64,000 nt of DNA. Origin: Armigeres subalbatus (Eukaryota; Arthropoda; Insecta; Diptera; Culicidae). The stretch covers positions 178,262,994-178,326,993 of the forward strand of contig NC_085141.1 of assembly GCF_024139115.2 (NCBI RefSeq), read 5' to 3'. The position numbers and the translations under genes were made by a program. A model generated the notes under the pieces. It saw only the letters and a program-made list of their open reading frames with translations, was not told the DNA's origin and did no database searches. Below, piece after piece: positions 10,194-20,600 of the stretch; position 1 is the stretch's first letter; each line of letters begins with the position of its first letter.

Positions 10194-10920
10194 TTACACC
10201 GGAGAGTTATAAGAGTCCAGGACCTCCTGGATCAGTGCGCATGTCCTGGTACACCTGTCGCTTCGCTCATCCTCACCCACATTGGCGTACCTGACTTTGA
10301 CGGTCATCACCAATAATGCCTGAGAAACATCGACCCTTCGCCTCCTACACGTATCATTCGCCATCTGTATCCCTCCATAGAAAGATGGCATGGGCCGGAT
10401 TTAGCGAGAAGGGGGCCCCGGGGCCGACAGTGTGTGGGGGCCCCAAAATGTGCAGAAAAGGTTGGTTTTGGTACATAAGATTTGTGGGGGCCCGGGGCCA
10501 CGCCCCCCGCCCTCCCCCTAAATCTGGCCCTGCATACAGCACTTTTCTTCTGAAAACTCTGAGTGCGCGTTGGTCCACTGCAAGCATTGTCAAGATCTCG
10601 TGTTCATAGAGGACTACCAATCTAATAAATGTTTTGTAGATAGTCACGATGCATGTCCGAATTTTGGGCGGACACCACTAGACCCAAGTACAAGAATTCT
10701 TCATCCACCTCGATTTCGTCACCATCAATACAAGCTCGTGGTGGGTGGCTAACGTTGTCCTCTCTTGAGTTTCATCCTATCATGTACTTTGTTTTCGACG
10801 TATTGTTAACTAGCCCGCTCCGCTTAGCTTCCCTCTTCATTTCGATGTACGATTCCTTCATCTTCTCAAAGTTGCATACCATACTATCAATATTATCGAC
10901 GTAGACAAATAGCATAACGG
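10194..10920 (-). pseudogene. Non-LTR RT C-terminal fragment, interrupted by a MITE
   Basis: Read on the minus strand from 10920 down, it gives NFEKMKESYIEMKREAKRSG, then SREDNVSHPP, GDEIEVDEEFLYLG, IYKTFIRLVVLYEHEI and VDQRALRVFRRKVL. It resumes as YGGIQMANDTCRRRRVD beyond an insertion at about 10391-10531. The same segments occur in better condition at 55780-56300 (for example SREDNVSHPP and GDEIEVVEEFVYLG), so both belong to one LINE family. Several frameshifts and a stop are present. Confidence 0.7.
10391..10531. mobile_element. GC-rich MITE, GGGCCGGATTTAG ends
   Basis: TGGGCCGGATTTAG at 10391 and CTAAATCTGGCCCTG ending about 10532 are near-perfect inverted termini around a very G/C-rich interior with GGGGGCCCCGGGGCC-like blocks. 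It splits the minus-strand RT fragment described above. I could not define a clean target duplication, so the exact boundaries are approximate. Confidence 0.6.
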
Positions 10921-11124
10921 ACTTCGTAGAAATCGTATTACTTCTTCCCTGCCCTTCGTATTACCCTTTAAGTGATGTTGAATCACAGGCACGAAAGACT
11001 AGTTGTACTTAGTAGAACACTAAGTTGAAAAGGAGGCCAAGCTTTAGTTGGAAAATAGAGCCAGAGAAGAATGAATTTAAGTGCAGGGCAGGTCTTATAG
11101 AAAATGCAAACACCATTGTTTTAC
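10921..11124. other. Spacer downstream of the UGT gene
   Basis: Sequence between the LINE fragment and the 3' end of the UGT. I see no feature. Confidence 0.4.
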
Positions 11125-11154
11125 TTTATTAATATAATATACAGGTAATTTATT
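11125..11154 (-). terminator. Candidate poly(A) signals of the UGT gene
   Basis: On the minus strand AATAAA occurs twice, at 11154-11149 and 11130-11125, about 235-260 bases downstream of the stop codon at 11388-11390. These are the nearest canonical signals past the stop, so they would give a 3' UTR of roughly 250-290 bases. This is a position argument only. Confidence 0.5.
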
Positions 11155-11387
11155 TTCAGTTTTTCCTTGACTATATTACAAAGGATACATTGTTTCGGTA
11201 ACAATACTTAAATTTAATATCACAATTTGTCGTTCTTAAAGCTAAATTGAAACGTATTCTACCTAAATAATGAAAACACTTCTTCCATTCAACGTTACGA
11301 TTTTCTCATGCGCTCTCGAAGATAAATGAACTGCTTATAAACATCATAAGCAACTGGTAATGTGGCTGTCAGCCCCCATCCCGACAC

Positions 11388-11685
11388 TCACAGCAGCTTG
11401 CATTTTCGGCTGCCCCGCGTTACCATTTCGATGGGTAAACTTTTCGAGTAACGCACTGCCCGGTCGATAAAGTAGACTACCGCCAGGGCGAAGATTGTAG
11501 CGAGGGCCGCAACCGTCAGTGTGACATCTAGCATCAAGTACTGGAACCACGAGAGCTGCGGCGCGCGCAAATGGCCCGTCCCGCCATGCCGGATGACGTA
11601 CTCAATCCACCACGCTGCCCGTGCGAGGGAATCCAACGGTTGGTCCGCCAGCAGCCGGTTGAGTTTGTCCATGTTCGATTGATAG
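11388..11685 (-). CDS. UGT coding exon 4 (C-terminal anchor)
   Basis: The acceptor is CGCTCGCAG|CTATC and the stop is TGA at 11388-11390. It encodes YQSNMDKLNRLLADQPLDS, then RAAWWIEYVIRHGG (a strongly conserved UGT segment), WFQYLMLDVTLTVAALATIF (start of the membrane anchor) and a basic cytosolic tail ending KCKLL. The first base completes codon 427 (ATC, Ile) begun in exon 3. Confidence 0.88.
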
Positions 11686-14600
11686 CTGCGAGCGATGAAA
11701 GAGAAATAAATTAGTGCCGAGCGAAGGTATTCGCATTTGGGAAGATGGTTTGTAACTGGGAGGGAGATTCAGATTCAAAAAATATGAATGTCAGTGCAGA
11801 CCTAACTTTAGTTGTCATGAAACGTCACCGCAGACCTAGCTGAAAATGTTTAATAAATGGGGAGTATCGATACTGATCATTTGCTTGAAAACTATAAAAA
11901 GCAGAAAATTATATTGAACATTATCAATATATATTTGAAACGACGGTTGTTGAACAAAAAAAAAATGCCTATACAATCCAACTGTGAAACTCGTTTGAAA
12001 ATGGTGTCCATTGTAAAGAGAAAAGGAGATGTCTACACGGAAGAAATAAACTACCCAATAGTGAGTTTAATTCACCCAACCTCGAACATCCGTACGGGAA
12101 GCCAAAATTGAGTAAGTAGGGTCGAAGTATAGATAGTGGAATATATAGATGAGCGAAGATAAATCCTCTGTCTCCAAACGAACTGTCAAACGTGTCTCCA
12201 AACGAGCATGACGTCACGATTTCAATGGAAACGTTAAGGGCTGTGACGTCATAAGCGCGTGTGCACGGGCAAAAAAATCGACTCAGCCATGCTTTCGCTC
12301 ATCTATAGATTCTACTATCTATAGGTCGAAGTAGTTTGCGGTTACTCGCATGTTAAAAAAGTACCCAACGGAAAATTTATTTACCCAAATGTAAGTTTAA
12401 TTCACTCAATTTAGACCTTCGGTAATAAAACTCAAAATTGGCTTCCCGTATTGAACTGGCGTCGTTGGATTGTTTGGCTCTTTTGTTTTTGACAACAAAA
12501 GAAAGAGTGGATGAAAGAGAAGAGAAAAAATAACTCAAAAGTAAGTTTAAAAATACTCAATTTTGGGTACTTTTTTTCTTCCGTGTAGGATACATCTTCT
12601 TGCAATGATTCTCTTTGCTTATCGCTTATTAATTCATTATTTGCATCGCTCGTTTCACGTTCTTCAAAGTCAACCCAATCCGCAGCTACAGTAAATTTAT
12701 TTTTTTCGTAATTTTAATCGTGAATAGTCGGATTTTGACGATTTGAAAAAATCTGTAAAGTGGTCGTCGTCCGAATCTGGCATACATGGTGAAAGAATGG
12801 ATGAGAGATTTCGCTTTGCAACTTCCGTCTTTTCCCACCCGTTATGAAACAAGCTACTTCGAAATGCAAAAGAAAACAAAAACACATTTGCCAACATGAA
12901 TAATCAATCGATATCAATGTCGATTCATGAAGAATTTTAAATTACTCAAAAATTGCAAAGGATCTTTTCCAAAATATCGATACCGTTAAAACGGGTAAAA
13001 CGATATGATTTTTAACCGTTATACTTTATCGATATGTCAGAATGTTTGATAAGAACTTTAATTTTAGGTTCTTCAGAGGAACATAGAGAGTGATCTTTTA
13101 TGCAGATTTTTATTTATTTATTTGCTTAATTGTTTATCGAACCTGGAAGAAAGAATACTGTAGAACCTTTGCTCAGAGATCTTAATCATTAGACCACAAT
13201 GTAGTTTTGGTTGGTAATAGCTAAATCGCAGTAACATTCTATCCCATATAATTTCCATTCAAATATAATCAATATGTTGAAGAATTATTTTCTTTACCCC
13301 AAAACATCAATTACCGGCAATGTCCTTGTGAAATGGTTCTTCATGGCGACAAGGCTATCCCTTCATAATCAAAAAGTTAATGTCGTTTCATTCAATAAAT
13401 TTTTATCTCAAAAATAAAAACAAGATAACGGAGATAAACAAACGCCAAAATACCGATGATTCGATGAACAAAAAGGGATAAAGGTGTAGTAGTGATCATT
13501 TATGAAATTATTTGCCAAAATATATCATTGCATTGATATCATGGGGGCCCTCCTTAGCCGTGCGGTAAGATGCGCGACTACAAAGCAAGACCATGCTGAG
13601 GGTGGCTGGGTTCGATTCCCGGTGCCGATCTAGACAATTTTCGGATTGGAAATTGTCTCGACTTCCCTGGGCATAAAAGTATCATCGTGTTAGCCTCATG
13701 ATATACGAATGCAGAAATGGTAACTAGGCTTAGAAACCTCGCAGTTAATAACTGTGGAAGTGCTTAATGAACACTAAGCTGCGAGGCGGCAATGTCCCAG
13801 TGGGGGATGTAATGCCAATGAAGAAGAAGACGAAGAAGATTGATATCATACTTTACGAGAATTTAGATAACGATTCATTGAAATTTATATCATTATTAGG
13901 AATAAATTAGTGTGAAAAACTATCGACAAAATTATAAAATTTTATATAAATGACTTTGAATGAGCCGAAATAGATGCTGACAAGAGATTCGTATTTTATT
14001 TATACTGAATTTAATCCGCCGCATTTTGTGATTTCCTCCATAGGGAAGCGAAAAACGACTATGTTCCGGACACTTCTTAATTCAATACTCCGGGAGAGAG
14101 AGTTTCAAGAGACACTTCATATTTAAAATTCCCGCACTCGGAACGTTATATGAAACTTGAGAAAGTCACCCACCGGCTTCAATGAAATCAACGAAAACAT
14201 TGATGACACGCAAAACAAAAATGGGTCAGTCCGTGTGACGCTTGCTTTGGTATATTTTGCTCATCGATAATTTTCTTGCGTCATGACGTTTAATTTTATT
14301 GTTATTTTGTGTGTAGTATCTGGATCTCCCTCCCAGGTTTGTAATTAGTCGTCGTAGCGCAACCTATTTCAGTCGATATACTCACATTTCCAGCTGGAAG
14401 GCATCTTGCAGTTTGTCGGTAATGGTGGTTTGCGTTTCGAAATCGATGAGCGATATAATACCGGCTTCGTATTTGGAGATCTGGCGCAGATAGTGCTCCA
14501 GCGAGGTTGAAAAGCTCACGCCAAGGACCGGAACTCGGTGATGAACGGCGTCCTCGATGTTCCGCTGACCGCCGCTGGTGATGAATAATTTTACCTTAGG

Positions 14601-17600
14601 ATGCGCTGTTGATGAAGGAAAAAACAAATTTAAATTGTAGATAGCCATAATAAATGCGTAGGGCATGGGCATGATATTGCGCAACTAGATGAGCGGTCAA
14701 TATGTAAAGTATCAATAGCGCGCAACGCATTTAGGATGCAAAAACAAGATCTTGTTTTCTCTTAGATCCGACTAGTTTGACTATAAACAACTTAAGTGCA
14801 TATCGTATTCCTTCCACTTGGCCTTGTTTATTTGAATAAGTTGGTTCTGTAGCGCCGGTGACGCTACTACAATCACTCGTCACACATCTACCCTATGCAT
14901 CCGAATGAGTCGAGTGTGGAATAAACAACAAACAACAGTTAGTCGCAACTACTACACGCTGCGTGTAATATTGGTGTGATAGGACTGGTAGACGAGCCCC
15001 CAACGATGCAAAACAACAACATCTGACGTAGTTGTTTGTCGATGTTTACCTACTCATAAAGAGCAACTACTTGATTGCAGTTAGGTGCATATGAACTAAA
15101 AACGTACAAAACAACATTCCCCTCGACAAGCGTGTTTTGTCCTGTTGCATTTGCATTAAGTTGTGCGATGCGATGTTAGATACTTATAGTAGCAAGTAAT
15201 GTGTTACGACATCCGAGTGTATTTGCAAAACACATTCCACCCCATATTTTACTCTCCATTCCACTGCTTAGATTGTTGGCTATTTGCCCGTTGTTTTCTT
15301 TTATTACGCAGAATAAATTGCGATGTGGAATCTAAAACACACAATTTAAAGTAGGGACACGGCAGGTATTTCCGTCCATCGTCGTAGGGGCTAAAACCAA
15401 CGAAAGCAACGTACATTTGCTAGAACTCCACTATAGCAGAACGATTCTTCATAGCTTACGATTTGGTACGTATGAGTTTGACAAAAAGGCGTCTCTTTTA
15501 TTGGTTTTCGAGACAATGACGAACAGACGAAAATACCTACCGTGTCCCTATAGACTTTATTTTGAATATGTTTTTTGCGTAGAAGTTGAAATATTTGAAG
15601 AAATATTAGCTATAACACTTGTGCACCTCTGAAATCTTTTCCATTTTTTCTTTTCCAAAAAACGGCACACGAACGAATGGCAAACTGTTTTGGATCGTCC
15701 GTTTTCCCTTTTGATTATGTATGACACAACAAGTTTCAAATGTTTACCACTGTTCTTGTTCAATGCTTCATTATCACTCAAAAGAGCAAATATATTGAAA
15801 ATTTGCTTAAATTCTAGAAAAATCAAATCATGGAATGAAAATATAAAAGGATTTCATTGGCAGCATTATGGCATTATGAAGCACACGTTGAATAGATACC
15901 ACGAGGGAGGTTTCACAATTTTATTGCCGGCGTTGGCATTCATCTTAAAATTTTTCAGAATTATTAAAAGTGCTATAGTGTATATTTGGCCCTTACGCTG
16001 GTTATAAATTGTATTGAAAATGATAACCACATCGAACTAACCTTTTACCTATTTTAAATTTTTCATAGTGGTAAAACTGTGTTTATAAGTTTATAAGAAG
16101 GCCACAAACTAAATATTCATATTGAGCCTGATTTTCTGATTCAGAAAACTAACCCAAATTTCAGTTAAGTCAGATGAGCGTGCAACCTTTTAATTTAAGT
16201 GAGATTCTCCAGTGATAATTATGAACAAACAGGAAATGGCACCAATACAATACATTAACTGATTTCTACTTTAATTTCTGATTGCCAATGAATGCATTTT
16301 CATTGCAAACAACTGCTATCCTAATAAAAGAAATGTGACATTTTAATTTTAAATTGAAATTACCAAGTTTGTGATAATAGCTCTTATATTTAGTGAGCAC
16401 CAATCATCAAGGAATTGCTTACAAATGAATAACCTTTTGCAGTAAATAGGGGTAATGACGGCTTTGGCAGGTTTTGTTCTATTATTGTCAGGGGGGTTTT
16501 TATGACTAATTATGCTCAAATTTGGCCCAAACATTCTTTGTATATCAAAGAATATTGTGGCCAAATTTCATAAGATTCGGTCGACAAAAAACCCCCTGCC
16601 AATAATAGAACAAAACCTGCCAAAGCCGTCTGTTCCCCTATAAGAATTGGTATTTTTCCCCTATATCAACATATTCCATACAGGGGAACTATTCCATTTT
16701 TCCTCTCAATGCACAATAGGACAGCCCCATATAAAGGAGTGGCCAAAACTACCGAAAGGTCATTCATCATTCAGTAGTTTGCCAATAACTCATTCCAGAA
16801 GCTGAATTTCAAAATGTATAGTATGGTGGACTTCTAGTGCGAAGGTTTTTCTACCACTCTGCCTTATGGTTCGTTGTTTGAATTCCACTAGTAACGGAGT
16901 TATAACTATAGTTTCAGTAACATAGACTAAATGATAACAAAATTCCAATCATTAAGTTTTAGTTACTGCAACTAGTGCTATAACTCCGTTATTAGTTGAA
17001 TTCTAACAACGAACCATTAGGCAGAGTTGTAGAAAAACCTTCGCACTAGAAGTCCACCATACAACACATTTTGAAATTCAGCTTCTGGAATGAGATATTG
17101 ACAAACTACTAAATGATCGAACGCAAATTACTAAATGATCGATAACATCCTTGCTAGACCGGCACCCGGAATCAAACCCAGCCACCCTCAGCATCATGGT
17201 CTTGCTTTGTAGCCGTGCATCTTACCACACAGCTAAGGAGGGAGGTGTGAAGAATACACAGCTTATAACCTATATTATATAATCAGGACGGTTTATTGTT
17301 TCAATTTTTTTTAGGGAGGGATGGAGGGTGTTCAATTTACGGCGCTTGACCTAAACCGATTTAAGGCTCCCCCAGACCTAAGTGATTTTATCGCCGCGAC
17401 GGCGACAACTAGTCGCCGCGGTTCTATCGTTGGGTCGCTGCAGGCAATGTTCTATTTACACTTCCATACCAACGGCGACAAAATCACTGTCGCCAAGCGA
17501 TAGAATCGCGACGCGACTGTCGCGTCGCGTGTGTTTGGGGGAACCTTTACTCACAACAAGTTTGATTCGGCAGAGAATGTCGTTCCATTGTTCCCTATTA

Positions 17601-20600
17601 AAGATAGGCTGGATCGGACTATGGACTCAAAAGTTATGGCCAAAATACATTTTCTTATAATGCACGTGAAAGACAACATTTTCACCAGGGGGATTAATCA
17701 GGTGTTTTGGTAAACTTCTTCTTTTTAATTTTCATCTGAGTTACTCAATAATGCCACTTCAATTGAATTCGGCGACAAACACAATTTACATAACATTTTG
17801 AGGGGGATGTCTCAACGTTGCGCCTAATTCAAGAAAAAAATCATGATCATATAAAAAGCGTAACGCGTTACGTAACGTTACGGGAAGGGGTTTAAAATTG
17901 TTAATTTTGACATTACTACATAATAGAAGCGAATAATAGATTTAATCATAGTGCGTTGCATGAATAGTATGTGCCACAATAGCTTTTAATAATTATGAAA
18001 TATCAAATAAATGAAATTCTATTTCGTTGATGTCACAATATGACGTCAATTGAATCTGTTCTACCACCTTCCTACGTTAGTTTAATAAGTTCTACTCAGT
18101 GAATTTTCAACACCAGAAGCTAATAGTGCTTTTATTATCATTTTAGGAAATCGCCCATTTGTATGTGAGCGTTAAAACCTTTATATGACCATGAGTGTTT
18201 TATCCAGCATCAGCCTATTGCAAGCAAAAAATTTTTAAATTCCGTTGGTTTTGAAGAATATAAAAAAAATCGAAACTTTGCCGAAAAATGGTCCCATACC
18301 CCATCAAACATCAGAAAAAATATTTTTTCTCCTATCTATGTTTTTATGATGAATACAAGACAAAATTTTCAAAACGACTTATCTGTTTTTGTAAACAAAG
18401 ATTCAAACGACGATTTGGCGAATCTGATAGCTCTCCCACGCAAACTAACACCATCAACAGGTAGCGGAAACCTTCACCTACCTATTGGTGGTGTTGATTT
18501 GCGTTGGAGAGCTATCAGATTCGTCAAATCATCGTTTGAATCTTTGTTTACAAAAGCAGATAAGTCGTTTTGAAAATTTTGTCTTGAATACCACCATTTC
18601 ACTATGGGGCCTCCCCATACAAACAGCCGGACAAAAATATTTTCTTTCTTCTTTCAAACTTAATATGTTTTTGATGTTGTCATAACAGGGAAATGTTGTT
18701 CAGCAACAATCTCAGTCATTTCGCGACTAACTTTTGAAAAGGGCCTAATATTTTGACTCTTTAACAAAAAAATATAAATCTCAAAACGACATTGAATTTT
18801 TATTCACAAAATTTCAAGACAAGTTTTGGGCCAGACGCGTTTTTTTCAAATCGCTTTTTCTCAAAATGGCGCAAGTTTGCGCAAGATTTTCCGTGGGATT
18901 CTAAAAGTACACATCCCAAATATGATCCCCAACTAAAGCCTCCCCCAACGGAAGAATCTAACGGGTTTTCTCAGAAGAAATGGTTTGGAATTTCCAAATG
19001 AAAATATTATTGTCACTGAAAATCTTAACATTTTTTCATGCGAAATTCTTTTCTTCAGATTTTATCAGTATTTTTTTTCAGAATTTAGGAATTTTATAGG
19101 ATTTCTACGGAAAGTTCTTTGCTTGTTCATAAAAAATTTGTATATTCCACGGGAAATTGTTCAAAAAGCATAGAAGTCGTTCGACCGACGGACATTCGGT
19201 GGAAACCATTTGGCCGAATAACACGATAAGATGAAAGTTATGTATCCGGATTTCATATGGTCGAATTAAATGTTTGGCTGAACCGGTTATTAGGTTGAAA
19301 ACGGTTTGTTCGAAAGTGTCTTTTGGCCAAAAGCGACGTACGGTTCAACAGGTAATTTTGCCGAACGAGCTGTTTAGCTGAAATGGTCGTTTGACAGAAC
19401 GGAGCATATGGTCGTAAATGTCATTTGCTGAACTTGTAATAAATGTCGACTGAAAAATGAAAAATGTCGACTCATAAAACCAAATTATATTATCGGTCAA
19501 ATGGCCTTTTCTGTCAAATGACCATTTCGATAGAATTACCAATTCGGCCAAACGACTTTTTCAGTCAAAGACCAGTTTGACCAGCATTTTCGATCAGATA
19601 AGTTTCGATGACTTGTTCAGCCAAATGATATATTCAGCCAAGAAACTTCCCATAATAACTTATTTATGATCAGATTCAGTCAAAATTAAGTTGCTGCAAC
19701 CAAATTCACTTGACTTGTGCTGCTCTGGTTACGGCCTTTTGGCCTTCCACCAAAAGATTTTCGCCCTAATGGCTCTTGGCCAAGCAGCCCTTCCCGTCGT
19801 TTGGCCGATAGTCGAAAATATTATTTGACCGAGCGGTTCATAGGTCAAACATGTAATTTGCTGAACGGGTCATGTGGTCAAATAAGTCGTTCAGCCAAAC
19901 GACCATTTCGCCCAAATAGCATGTTCGTCCAAATGACCAATTCGGCCAAACGATTTTTCAGAAAAATAGACCTGCTCGGCCGAACAACATGTTCGGCTGT
20001 ATGTCCATTCCGGCCAGAGGGTGTCAGTCAAATGATTTCATAAGTAATAATAGATGTAGGAGAATCTCTTTATGTAAAAATGATTATATTGTGCCTTGCA
20101 ACAACATGACAACTTTCGTGATCCTTTTTCAAGGCTACCATAGATGTGTAAAATTTATCCGCAGTACAAATAGCACGTGCTATCAAAGCATTCACCGCCA
20201 GAATCCACCACGTGGCGACAAAATTCTCAAATATATTACAGAAGCTATTCTTCCGGAGCTATGTTTTTGTTAGGCGACTTGCTGGCGCTTATTTTTCGAT
20301 GCGACAAAAAATAAGCGGAGGAGTAGATTTTATTATGAGCGGTACAATACATTTCCTAAATATAACTCAGGAACGAATAGATTGATTTGCGAGATTTTTT
20401 CACTTATCGATTCGTCTTGAGGTCAGCTGTGTGTTTACAAAAAGTTGGCAAATTTGATGGTAAAAGTTGATATATTAGGTCGAGTTGGAAGAAACCCTAT
20501 GCGATCGCCCAACAAAATGATCTAGAGTGCGGCGCTGTAATGAACAGTTCGTATGTAGTTCGCACCAAGCGGCTTTTCGACTGACTTGTGGTATTTTGTT

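Larger units (their letters stand above)
11686..14385 (-). other. UGT intron 3 (about 2.7 kb)
   Basis: GT..AG intron between exons 3 and 4. It contains the nested MITE pair at 12033-12588 and a complete SINE at 13543-13838. The rest (11750-12030, 12590-13530, 13850-14385) shows no gene. Confidence 0.8.

Noticed and set aside
14850..15080. Possible LTR starting TGTAGCGCCGGTGACGCTAC
   Set aside because: No second LTR, no primer-binding site and no clean ACA end or target duplication could be found.
17321..17503. 60-codon frame beginning MEGVQFTALDLNRFKAPP
   Set aside because: Most of it lies in the 183-bp Harbinger-type MITE.
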